This document shows, piece after piece, positions 1-8,900 of a DNA stretch of 38,096 nucleotides. The notes under the pieces are model-generated. The model searched no databases and was not told where the DNA came from. It saw only the letters and a program-made list of their open reading frames with translations. How positions within the stretch are numbered: the stretch's first letter is position 1; each line of letters opens with the position of its first letter. The DNA lies in contig JACRFA010000086.1 of assembly GCA_016218065.1 (NCBI GenBank), forward strand, positions 1-38,096, given 5' to 3'. The stretch comes from Ignavibacteriota bacterium. Its GTDB lineage: Bacteria > Bacteroidota > Ignavibacteria > UBA10030 > UBA6906. Both the position numbers and the translations under genes were made by a program.

Positions 1-59
1 AGTTGCTGTCGATCTTCTGCTGAGAGAACGATCGGTTTCTTGGGCCTTCCGTTAGACAT
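1..59 (-). CDS. IS630-like transposase, N-terminal fragment (runs off the window)
   Basis: Only the first 19 codons are inside the window, reading MSNGRPKKPIVLSAEDRQQ. The GRPKKPIVLS.E(E/D)R pattern is what I know from the start of IS630-family transposases, just ahead of their helix-turn-helix. The ATG at 57-59 is preceded by a strong Shine-Dalgarno (cacctcc at 64-70 on the plus strand, GGAGGTG on the coding strand) with good spacing, which fixes the start. The gene points out of the window, so the catalytic DDE part cannot be checked. If it is an insertion sequence, one end should lie between 60 and 118, next to the shortened lipoprotein gene. A different HTH protein is possible from so few residues. 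Confidence 0.5.
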   Translation of the reverse strand, partial: MSNGRPKKPIVLSAEDRQQ

Positions 60-118
60 GGTTCACCTCCATCAATTTGGGATGATCCATGATACGAAAG
101 GATCGTTATTTATTCAAG

Positions 119-541
119 TTATTTATGGAACACGACACTAGTTCCATCGAAGTGCATGATAAACGCGCTCAATGTATCACGGTTGATCTTGCGTCCAACC
201 GCCCACACATTGTCTCTTGCAGTGCCCCACACGTCATACACAACCTTGTTGCCGGTGAATTCGGTTATTGGTGTTCCAGCAGTTGCTCTCGACCAGCGGG
301 TTCCGTCGTAGTGCCACAGACAATCTCGCACATCAGGTGAATCTCCGTTCACACCCCACACATCTCGTGCAGAGCTACCCCAAATGTTCTGCAGCTTTAT
401 CGGACCAGGAAGGTCGCCGTAATACACTTGATCGATGGACCAGACATAATCGCGCTTTCCCGTGTCTGGTTGTGGCGGGTCAGGCGGCGTTTCTTTGCAT
501 CCAATCATCAACAGCAGATAGAACAAGATATACTTTTTCAT
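119..541 (-). CDS. Lipoprotein with DVWGVG/DVWAVG propeller-like repeats, probably truncated
   Basis: The 140-residue product starts MKKYILFYLLLMIGC, a lipoprotein signal peptide with lipobox LMIGC (Cys15), so the mature protein should be lipid-anchored. After a Pro-rich linker come two repeats of the type NIWGSSARDVWGVNGD...W.YDGTRW and DVWGTARDNVWAVGRK...HFDGT. Such repeats normally build beta-propellers of 300 residues or more, so two repeats is short. The protein stops just after HFDGT, where the next strand would be expected, and an IS630-like gene begins 60 bp further on. I infer loss of the C-terminal part by insertion or deletion. A GGAGGAG ribosome site precedes the ATG at 541. No sorting domain is present, and the function is unknown. 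Confidence 0.65.
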   Translation of the reverse strand: MKKYILFYLLLMIGCKETPPDPPQPDTGKRDYVWSIDQVYYGDLPGPIKLQNIWGSSARDVWGVNGDSPDVRDCLWHYDGTRWSRATAGTPITEFTGNKVVYDVWGTARDNVWAVGRKINRDTLSAFIMHFDGTSVVFHK

Positions 542-986
542 ACACTCCTCCGTAGTAGAGTAGAGTCCCTAACGCGCGAACTCAACTGAAAGAACAGTAT
601 CGGCAACGCAGACCTGGTGGGCAAGTACTTTCATGTCTTCTTCTGTCTTCATGCCGGCGTTTCAATCGAAGGTTGTGTGCCTTACGCCTGCAACATCCGG
701 AAACATGACGCGTTGCGTTTTTGTGCTGAGGCAATATAGCATGCACTCTCATGGTTGTAAAGACTTTTCTTTGAACCATCGCAAGATTTTACATGCGCGT
801 AACATATTTTTCTACGGTGTGTCGCATGTAGCGAAGCTCCGCACTATCGAGTCCTTACAGCGCCTGCGCGATCCGGCTCGTGATACAATGTGGAACGCGT
901 GTGCGTGATGTTTCCTCGGACGTCAGGGCATCGAGCCGAGACTACTCGCCTTGTCGCCTTGTCGCTCACGTTCAAAGACAGCCAAC
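542..986. other. Gene-free stretch between lipoprotein and T9SS cargo gene
   Basis: About 445 bp hold no open frame with recognisable protein character or ribosome site apart from the Shine-Dalgarno of the lipoprotein gene near 547-553. The upstream region of that gene must carry its promoter, but I see no convincing one. No repeat shared with the rest of the window was noticed here. Confidence 0.5.
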
Positions 987-1014
987 AAAAAAAAGGCGAG
1001 CATCGCTGCCCGCC
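987..1014 (-). terminator. Rho-independent terminator of the 1041-4586 gene
   Basis: On the minus strand an 8-bp stem (GGCGGGCA / TGCTCGCC, one G-U pair) with loop GCGA is followed directly by eight T residues. It starts 26 bp after the stop codon of the T9SS cargo gene at 1041, so it should end that transcript. Confidence 0.85.
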
Positions 1015-1040
1015 TTTCATTCTCAACTCCACAAAAAAAT

Positions 1041-4000
1041 TTACCTGAGAAGAATCATCTTCTTCGTCTCCGCGAACGATCCTGCAATGAGGCGGTAGAA
1101 GTAGATTCCGCTCGCCACTGCAAAGCCGTTTGTCGCTCTGCCATCCCATGTTGCCGTGAATGAACCAGCCGGTTGTAGTTCATTGACCAAAGTCCGTACT
1201 TCTTGCCCGTTGATATTGTAGATCTTCAGGACCACGCGCGCATTTGTTGGCAGTTGATACCCAATTGCCGTAGTCGGGTTAAACGGATTCGGATAGTTCT
1301 GCGCGAGTGCGAAGATGGTCGGGACACTATTGCCTTCCGGCGCATCGGTGATGCGCTGCTGGATTTCGAGATTCTCAATCGCCCAGCCCCAGCCTGTCGC
1401 GCTCGCATCCGTGTACAAACGGAAGCGCACAAAAATGTTTTCGCCCGCATTGAACTTGTCGCGCAAGTTCAGTTCATGATGCCGATACATCGTTGAGTTG
1501 CCGGATGCGCTGGCGTTGTACGCGTTCAGCCATGTCGTGTCGTAGCGCGCATCATAGCCATTCGCGAGAGGCGTCCATGTAAGACCGTCGCGTGTTCCTT
1601 CGACCACAACATAATCGTAGAACAACGGGTCGCCGAACGGCACTCCCGGCTCGCCCGGCTCAACAATCGCAATGTCGTCGTAGGCGAAGAAGGCATTCGT
1701 TGCAGCGACAGTCACCGGCACAGTGAGCATGTAGCTGTTGTTCAGATTGTTTGTGTACGGATGAGCAGTATGAATCGCGCCATCTGCAAAACCCGCCGGC
1801 GTCTGAATCGAGAATCCCGTTCCGGTGAAATCGCTGCTCGCAGCGTTGAATGTGTTTGTGTAGAACGCCCGGGGCGACGAGACGACAGTGACGATGGCCG
1901 TGCGTGAAAGCGATGCGTATGAAACACCGCCCTTATACGACGTCACCGCGACGACGAGCGTATCGGCCTGCAGCACCGGATACTTCACGAGCGTGTCGCG
2001 CATCGTCGTTGCGTTCGCTCCGATCTTCAAGAACCTCGCTCCGTCGATGAAGACAACGGTCGAATCGTACAGCGAGCGGAGCGTAACGTTGATCGAGAGG
2101 AAGCCGTCAGGTCCTTGCGCCATCGAGCCGAGCAGTGGCTTGAATGTTTGTCCTGCCGACATGCCGGGAATGTTCACACTCCAGATGCCGCGCCCGTGTG
2201 TCGCGACAACAACTTCGTCTTCGACCTGCTGCATGTTCCAGATCGACGCGGCAGGAAGTCCGTTGTTGGCGATGTGCCAGTTCACGCCATTGTTGGTCGA
2301 TTCAAACAAGCCAATCTCCGTCCCGACCCAAATCGTGTTCGGCGTGTGAGGAAGGACGACGAGATCGTACGGCACAACATCAGGAAAGCCGTTGGTGCTG
2401 ATCGGTCCGCCGCTGAAGCCGGTAATGTCTTCCCACGTCTGTCCGAGATTCATCGTGCGGATGATCTTCGGCTTCTTCGCAAAGCCGAACAGAACGTACG
2501 CGGTGGAATCTTGCAACGGGTGTGTTGCAATTCCGGCAATGCCTCCCAACGTTGTTCCCGTGTAATCGGGAACCGGGTTGAACGTCGCGCCTTTGTCTGT
2601 CGAGACAAAAATCTTTCCGCTCGGATCCATGCGCGCTCCCGCCCACACGATGTTCGGATTCGATTTCGAGACCTTCACATTGTGGAATGAGCTTACTGAT
2701 CCCCACGTGCCCGCGGGAATTGCCGTCAGCGCCCAGCTCTGTCCGAAGTTCGTGGACTTGAACACGCCATCCTTCCCAACAGCGAAGAGAAGCTCAGGCT
2801 CTTTGTTTGTCTTTCCGACCTTGGTAATGAACGGCGCGTTGCCCGATCCGGTATTGCCTGTCATGCCGCTTGTCGCGCTGGAGAAACTCGTGCCTCCGTT
2901 CGTCGAGCGACGAAGTCCGTTGTATTGCGATCCCCCAATCAGCTTCAGCGGATCGTCGAAGTGCCACGACGTCTCATAGCCGTCGCCCCCGATGCGCGAC
3001 GACCAGCTCGTGAGTGCATTGGGGTTGTCAGGCGATTGATACGTGCCGTTGTCCTGCATGCCGCCGAAGTACGCGCTCGCGCCCGGCTTCTTGTCAACGC
3101 CATAAAACTGACTGGTAATCATGCCGAAGCCGGGATTCACCCAGCCCGACGAACTGTCGATCGAGAGACCGATGCCGCCGTCGTTCGCATTCAGGATGCG
3201 GAAGCCGCCGCCAGGTTTGGGAATCGTCATCAGGTTGTGGTGATCGACGTGTACACCGCTCGTGGAAACCGAAGCAATCGTGCGTGTCGAGTCGTTGATC
3301 ATCGTGATGGTGTAGATGTTCACGCCGCCCACGTACATCTTGTTCTCATTCGTCGGATGAACGACGATCGTGTTATCGTACCAGCCTTGCGACGAGAGCC
3401 AGTTCGTATTCGTACCGCTCACGGTCGTGAGTTTCCACGTGGCGCCCGCATCCGACGAGACGTACAGGTTCGAATTCGGCGACCCTTCCGCCGCGAGATA
3501 GAGCTTGTTGACATTCGACGGAGCGATCGCCATCTCGTAGCGTCCGGTTTGATCGTTGATGCCGGTGGAGGAGAGGAACCAGCTTTCGCCCGCGTCCGTC
3601 GATTTCAGAATTCCCTTTTCGTCAACGCACGCGTACTGGATATTGAAATTGCCCGGCGTGTCGAGAATCTGGAGAATCTTTTTCACGCGACCGAGCGTGC
3701 CGATTTCCGTTTGGTTATACACGTTGTACCAGCTCGTGCCGCCGTTTGTCGTTTTCCAGATGCCCGAACGATTGACCGTCGCTTCCTTGTAGCGTCCCGA
3801 TGTTGTTGCGGCAAGAACGATGTTCGGGTTGGTCGGATGAATGATGAGCCGGGCGATGTTGTTGAAGTCGTCGTTGGCGACGGTGCTTGCGAGCTGCGTC
3901 CAGGTCTCGCCGCGGTCGGTGGATTTCAGAATGCCATCGCCGTTGATCACATCGACGCTATAAAAACTCTCGCCTGTGCCGGCGTACATGATGTTGGGAG

Positions 4001-4586
4001 TGGAGGGAGACTGCACCAGCGCAGACATCGCGAGGTTGGGCATGGTACGCGTCAGCTCGCGCCAGGAATTGCCTCCGTTGCTCGTCTTCCACACTCCGCC
4101 GCCGACGCTTGCAACGTACCAGGTATTCAATGCCGGGTCGCCGGGATCGACGACGAGTCCGCGTGCGCGGCCCGGCACGTTACCCGGACCCCGTTCTTTC
4201 CAATCGAGAAGTGTCGTTGTGTGCGATGCCCGGTTCGTGGCCTTCGCAAGCTCGGCCAATCTGTAATTGCGCGGGTAGTCGGGAGCGAACGCGCCGTACG
4301 ATACGCGCATCTCATAGAGATGTTTGGCAAACTCGTCCGGCTCATCACTCTTGACATACCCTGCGGCACGGCGCTCGATCTTTTCGCTGCGCTCAACAAC
4401 GCGCATGCCTTCGGGCGATTCGGGCGAGAGCTTTGCTCTCAGTTTGAGAAGAAGAGCATACTGTTCTTGATCTTCAGGCTTCACGTGCGCAACGCCCGAC
4501 TCTCCGCGATCGACCTGACTGAGATGAAGAATGCTGAGCGCGATCCAAAAACATATTGCGCCGCAGATCAGTAGCTTCTGTTTCAT
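1041..4586 (-). CDS. Secreted Asp-box / VPS10-like beta-propeller protein with T9SS sorting domain
   Basis: A 1181-residue exported protein. Residues 1-25 form a signal peptide (MKQKLLICGAICFWIALSIL). From about 125 to 780 there are many Asp-box (BNR) repeats, e.g. VWKTSNGGNSWRELT, ILKSTDRGETWTQL, FVSTDKGATF and LFESTNNGVNW, the pattern of sialidase/VPS10/xyloglucanase-type propellers. A beta-sandwich-like region follows. Residues about 1098-1181 form a T9SS type-A domain: [40 protein letters not shown] and final KKMILLR. It should cross the outer membrane through T9SS and be surface-attached or released. An SD (GAGGTC) precedes the ATG and a terminator follows. Unlike the array genes further right, it lacks the structured leader repeat and its sorting-domain DNA is divergent. 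Substrate unknown; it may bind rather than cut. Confidence 0.9.
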   Translation of the reverse strand: MKQKLLICGAICFWIALSILHLSQVDRGESGVAHVKPEDQEQYALLLKLRAKLSPESPEGMRVVERSEKIERRAAGYVKSDEPDEFAKHLYEMRVSYGAFAPDYPRNYRLAELAKATNRASHTTTLLDWKERGPGNVPGRARGLVVDPGDPALNTWYVASVGGGVWKTSNGGNSWRELTRTMPNLAMSALVQSPSTPNIMYAGTGESFYSVDVINGDGILKSTDRGETWTQLASTVANDDFNNIARLIIHPTNPNIVLAATTSGRYKEATVNRSGIWKTTNGGTSWYNVYNQTEIGTLGRVKKILQILDTPGNFNIQYACVDEKGILKSTDAGESWFLSSTGINDQTGRYEMAIAPSNVNKLYLAAEGSPNSNLYVSSDAGATWKLTTVSGTNTNWLSSQGWYDNTIVVHPTNENKMYVGGVNIYTITMINDSTRTIASVSTSGVHVDHHNLMTIPKPGGGFRILNANDGGIGLSIDSSSGWVNPGFGMITSQFYGVDKKPGASAYFGGMQDNGTYQSPDNPNALTSWSSRIGGDGYETSWHFDDPLKLIGGSQYNGLRRSTNGGTSFSSATSGMTGNTGSGNAPFITKVGKTNKEPELLFAVGKDGVFKSTNFGQSWALTAIPAGTWGSVSSFHNVKVSKSNPNIVWAGARMDPSGKIFVSTDKGATFNPVPDYTGTTLGGIAGIATHPLQDSTAYVLFGFAKKPKIIRTMNLGQTWEDITGFSGGPISTNGFPDVVPYDLVVLPHTPNTIWVGTEIGLFESTNNGVNWHIANNGLPAASIWNMQQVEDEVVVATHGRGIWSVNIPGMSAGQTFKPLLGSMAQGPDGFLSINVTLRSLYDSTVVFIDGARFLKIGANATTMRDTLVKYPVLQADTLVVAVTSYKGGVSYASLSRTAIVTVVSSPRAFYTNTFNAASSDFTGTGFSIQTPAGFADGAIHTAHPYTNNLNNSYMLTVPVTVAATNAFFAYDDIAIVEPGEPGVPFGDPLFYDYVVVEGTRDGLTWTPLANGYDARYDTTWLNAYNASASGNSTMYRHHELNLRDKFNAGENIFVRFRLYTDASATGWGWAIENLEIQQRITDAPEGNSVPTIFALAQNYPNPFNPTTAIGYQLPTNARVVLKIYNINGQEVRTLVNELQPAGSFTATWDGRATNGFAVASGIYFYRLIAGSFAETKKMILLR

Positions 4587-4619
4587 GAAAGACCTCTTGT
4601 TGGTGATTGGAGATATGTC

Positions 4620-4848
4620 AACTTAACCACTCGATTCGTGGAAACTGTCTTGTCATTCTGAGTTCGTGGCCACGCCGAAAAACGACTGTGGCTATTTGGG
4701 GAATAACGCGCGCTTCTCGGTGTCATTCTGAACGAGTCCCGATTGCATTTCAAATCGGGACGAAGTGAAGAATCCAGATCAGAGCACGACTGGGTTTCTG
4801 GATTCTTCGGCCCTGAGAAGCGAGCCTCAGAATGACGTGTTCAGTCGT
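4620..4848. repeat. Intergenic repeats (tgtcattctga motif) with an 11-bp inverted repeat
   Basis: The motif tgtcattctga occurs at 4651 and 4721, and its inverse (tcagaatgac) at 4827-4836. Between them gaagaatccag (4767-4777) and ctggattcttc (4798-4808) are a perfect 11-bp inverted pair with a 20-nt loop. The set resembles short palindromic intergenic repeats and no gene is visible. It lies downstream of the small lipoprotein's course and upstream of the cargo gene, so part of it may be the cargo leader. Confidence 0.6.
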
Positions 4849-5241
4849 TTACTTAGGCAGGATGCGCGCAGTACTGAGATCGTAAAGTTCGGTAAACTGT
4901 TCGGAAGTCTCGTCGCCTGTGATGTTGCCAGGGATGCGCGTGATTGCCAGCGTCGTCGCGTTGTGCCACCGCACGGTTCCGCTCTCCAGCGTGCGTTCGT
5001 AGATCACGGAGTCGGCCCGCATGGAATAGACAAAGAACGACAGGGGTTGAGTTCCCTGGCGCGGCTTCTCTTCTTTGACATAGAGAATGTAGCGTTGTTC
5101 GGAATTCGGTGTGGCGACAAAATCAGCTCCGAGCCGCTTCGCTGCGAGTGCATTCCCTTTTTCCTGAGTCCCTTTGACGCTCGCGCAGCCGCAGAGCAGA
5201 CTCACGAGTGCAATGCTGACTCCGATGATCGCGTGATTCAT
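4849..5241 (-). CDS. Small outer-membrane-type lipoprotein of unknown function
   Basis: Using the ATG at 5241 the product is 130 residues and begins MNHAIIGVSIALVSLLCGC, a signal peptide with lipobox LLCGC and a lipidated Cys. A TTG seven codons upstream (5262) would add MSSKFIL, but neither start has a clear Shine-Dalgarno; the ATG gives the more usual signal peptide. The mature part is soluble, with beta-rich stretches (RYILYVKEEKP, SFFVYSMRADSVIYERTLESG, TLAITRIPGN). I recognise no family. Flanks are repeat-rich non-coding DNA on both sides, so it appears to be a single-gene unit. Confidence 0.65.
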   Translation of the reverse strand: MNHAIIGVSIALVSLLCGCASVKGTQEKGNALAAKRLGADFVATPNSEQRYILYVKEEKPRQGTQPLSFFVYSMRADSVIYERTLESGTVRWHNATTLAITRIPGNITGDETSEQFTELYDLSTARILPK

Positions 5242-5405
5242 GAGGATGAACTTGCTGGACAATCAAACGCTCGAGTTGTCTGTGCATGATTTCGTTGTCG
5301 CTAAGTTAGCAGATGAAGGACGGAAAAGCAACGACGATTCGCGACTGGAGGGGAAACGTTTGGTTGTTTGGAATTTGGAAATTGATGTTTGGGGCTTCCG
5401 ATGGG

Positions 5406-5450
5406 CCTGCCTGCCGGAGTCCCGATGCTTTTTGTCGGGACGCAGGCAGG
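5406..5450. repeat. Nested palindromic (REP-like) hairpin
   Basis: Outer arms cctgcctgc (5406-5414) and gcaggcagg (5442-5450), inner arms gtcccga (5419-5425) and tcgggac (5435-5441) with a T-rich loop. Similar Pro/Gly-type palindromes (cctgcccg...cgggcagg) recur at 20711-20733, 22991-23060 and 26008-26042, so it belongs to a dispersed palindrome class in this genome. Confidence 0.6.
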
Positions 5451-5596
5451 TGTTCATCGTCCCACCGACAGTTAACGCCGCGACGCGGATCAGTCTGCCT
5501 CGTCAACAGGCGGTCGCCCCACGATTCCCCTCTTGAGAGGGGTGTCACGACGAACGAAGTGAGTCGTGACGGGGTGTGTTCCTCTGCCATTGGCAA

Positions 5597-5719
5597 CCTC
5601 TCGCACATACACATGCCTTCGCGCAGAGAGGAATGGTACACTTTTGTCAGCTCCCAATGTTGACACACCCCTTCGGTTCCCCTCTCACTCACACACATCC
5701 CCTCGCACAGAGGGGAATG
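5597..5719. repeat. Two diverged copies of a hairpin repeat
   Basis: The segments 5597-5635 and 5679-5719 share the layout cctctc...cacacat/c..cttcgc/cctcgc...agaggggaatg, each able to pair its ends (cctctc with gagagg or cccctct with agagggg). A third partial copy (cccctcttgagagggg, 5524-5539) lies nearby. No coding potential. Confidence 0.45.
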
Positions 5720-5985
5720 CGTCGTGCTGTGTTAACGCGCGCCGCGTCAAGGCTCACCAACTCCTGCCGCGGGCGCGCGGAAGACGCGAAGTTGCCCTGA
5801 CTGCTCTACGAGTCGAAGACCGTCAGGCGGGCGTGACCGCCGAGCCAAGGGCGACCGCCTTCTGACGAGGTACACCGTTCCGCATCGCGGCATCATCCGT
5901 CGGTGATACGACGGACACCAGTCGGAAGCCCCCAAAAAAAATTATGAATGACGAATGGCGACCCGTGAACGACGTCGCTCAATCA

Positions 5986-8900
5986 TCACTTCACCAACAT
6001 CATCCTTCTCACGGCAGTGTACGCGCCACTCTGCAGCTTGTAGAAGTACGCGCCGCTTGCCAGGCTCGTCGCATCGAAATGCACAGTGTACGCTCCGGGT
6101 TCCTTTACTTCGTTTACGAGCGTCGCCACCTCGCGGCCCAACAAATCGTACACCTTCAGTACGGACGCGGCATGCCCCGTCCCTACGGGGATCGTGAATT
6201 TGATTATCGTCGCTGGGTTAAACGGATTCGGATAATTCTGATGCAACGAGTAGGCGAACGGAAGGCCGCTCGGTTCAGCAACATCATTCGGCTGTCCGGT
6301 GATGAACGCGCGCACAATCAAGTCTGCATTTGTCATCGGAGTCCATCCCAACGTGGTTGTGTAGTACATGCTGCGCAATGCAAGCGGCTGCGTGATGTCG
6401 CCTCCGATACCCGGTGCGCCCGGACTCGTTGGCAGATAGCTCAGCACAACAAAGAAGTCGCCGCTCTCAAATGTCGGCGGCTCTGTGCCCGGCACGGTGA
6501 CAAGAAAACTGTCGATGCCCGACGTTTGATACGACGAAGCAAGGTACGGCCCCGCTTTCAAAGCGCCCGGAAATCCTGAGCTGTCGGCGTGAATCGAAAC
6601 GTTGATCGGACTGTTGCCGTTGTTGGTGAATGCTTTGACGCGATAGACGCGTGCCGGATATTGCTGCGGCGTGAACCGGATCGCGAACTTGTTGTCGTTG
6701 TAGGTGAAGTCGACGACGTAGAACGCTTCGGGGATTCCGTCATCGTACACAACCTCGGCAAGCTGCGGATCGGTGACAGCAAAGTTGCCCGCGCTCGCGG
6801 TGTACGGTCCGAAGTACGTTTGCGCAGCGACGGTGATCGAGCCGCGCAGTTTGTACTCGTACCAACCTTGTGCCGCAACGTTCGAGTCGGTGAAGGCTTG
6901 CACGCCAGTTGCAAATTGGCGAAGCAGTGTACCGTTTCTATAGAGCTGAAGCGTCGTCGGCACTGTCAGCGGATCGCCGTTCAGGCCCAGAGAAGGATCG
7001 GTCCATGTAACGCGGAGGAGATTTCCCAGCTTGTTCACTGCAAGATTTGTCGGGGCCTTCGGCGGAGCCAACAATCTGATTGGTATTCTGATGCCGCCGA
7101 ATCCGGAGGGCGTGAACACGCTCACCATGGTCTGCGGCCACCAGCCGTGGAACACCGCATTGCCTGCGTCGCGACTGATCATGAAAATGCCCGCGCCAAC
7201 GATCTTTTCCGGCCCATACACTTGCAGATGATTCCTGTTGAAGAAGCTGATCGGAATGCTCACTTCGCCGGTGACATGTCCGGTCGCGGATGAGAACGCG
7301 GTCTGCGCATCTGTCACGGTGTCAACGACGGCGTTTACTCCGCCGTTCGAGTAAATCTCCCTGAAGCGAACAGTCGATCCGGTTGTGAAATAGTATGCCC
7401 AGTAGTTTCCTTCGCGCAGCAACGGTTCTCCGCCGATTGCTTCGAACCGGTCGCTATTGTTGTCGTCAAAATACAATCCGAACCCTTCGCTGTTCTGCAA
7501 TCCATCAGTATTCAAAAAATCTTCTCCCGCAACAAACAGTTTGCCCGCAACGCTGTCATACTTGAAATACAAGAATGTGCTGCCGCGCGGCAGTTGAATG
7601 CCGCCGCCGTTACCAAACACATCCGACGCATCGACCTTCAGCGCGTCGGTCCATTCGCCCGGCGAAAGCACACCGTCGATTGTCGGCGTTGTTGTCTTAT
7701 GTGGGGTGGTGATGTTGAACTGCAGGAACGAACTGTCAACAGTTCCGTACGCTTCATTCGAGTACACGCTCTCTCCCTGACCATACATTGCGCTAATGCG
7801 ATAGTAATAATCGCGCAGCGGCATTGCTGTACTGTCAACATACGTCAGGAGCGAGCCGGGAATTGTTTTCTTCAGATAGTACGGACCGCCGGTGCGAATG
7901 CCGCGATACACTCTGATGCTGTCGGGTGGCGGCGGTGGATCGGCATCGATGAGCATAGTTGGCGCGAGCGCTCGCAGTCCGCCTGATGCTCGCAAAGCAA
8001 CTGACGAAGAGACGACCAGAGCGTCGACCGCGAGACGCCGCTGTTCATCCGTCATGTGTGCCTCAGGTGGAATAGACCAATTCAGTTGTATGCGCGAGTC
8101 GAGACTGTGCGATGCAACGAGATTGGTGGGCGCTGCGCCGGTTTGCGCGAGCGTCGCGTTCACGTCGCGCGTCGTGTCGGTTCCGCTGACCGAAGCCTGG
8201 ACAAGTTGTGCTACATAGCCAGGCCTTGAGAATCGGACAAGATAAATTCCCGTCGCCAGGTTGCTGAGCACATATCTGCCAAGGGAATCAGTGGTAGCTG
8301 TTCTCACCGGTGATCCAGCTTGAACAGTAACTCCACTATAGTTAGCTGTTCCCGCTAACGTCGCTCGACCTGAAACGAACCCGCCTCCGAGATCGACCGC
8401 AATGTTGTACGCGTTGCCTCCGTTTCCGAAGGACCGCGCGTGCACGGCTTTGCCACCGGCGACAACGCGTCTGCCATCGGCCGAGATTGCGGCGGCAAAC
8501 ATTGAGCCGGGAGTGTTGAGCGTGAAGACCGGTGTGTTGGAGTTGCGCTCGAAGATGTACACGTCGGGTCTGGTGTTGTCGATATCTCCCCACGTCGCTG
8601 CAACAGCGATGGAGCCGTCGTCGGAGAGTGCGACCTGCGCCACTTCGTCGCCGACGTTGTTCACCACCCAGTTCGGTTGTCCCTCGCCGTACGTGTCGAA
8701 CATGAAGATCGAGCCATCATTGCCTGCGGAGAGGAAGATCAGCGACCCCGCCATGATTGTTGAGCCGTCTGCCGAGACATCTACTGCGCTCGCCCAGTTG
8801 GTGAATGCGCCGGCGGGAATTTTGTATTGCCATAGCAGCGTGTATCTGCTCTGTGCGGCGTTCCACGAGAATGTTTTCACGAAGCCGCTCAGCTCCGCGA

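Larger units (their letters stand above)
5263..5985. other. Long non-coding, repeat-rich stretch
   Basis: About 720 bp without a supported gene. It holds a strong nested hairpin (5406-5450), a copy pair of a degenerate repeat (5597-5635 and 5679-5719) and a small perfect 6-bp stem at 5897-5914. A run of nine A residues (5934-5942) lies just past the end of the 5986-9738 gene, but no stem sits on the correct side of it to make a standard terminator. Short frames here are low-complexity products of the repeats. Confidence 0.5.

Noticed and set aside
633-908. A 91-codon plus-strand frame between the lipoprotein and the first cargo gene
   Set aside because: Composition is not protein-like, no ribosome site and no recognisable motif.
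2925-4574. A 549-codon open frame on the plus strand opposite the Asp-box protein gene
   Set aside because: It is an Arg/Val-rich shadow of the real minus-strand gene, without domain, SD or signal.
5897-5942. Hairpin plus A-run after the 5986-9738 gene as its terminator
   Set aside because: On the minus strand the T-run precedes the stem, the wrong order for a Rho-independent terminator.
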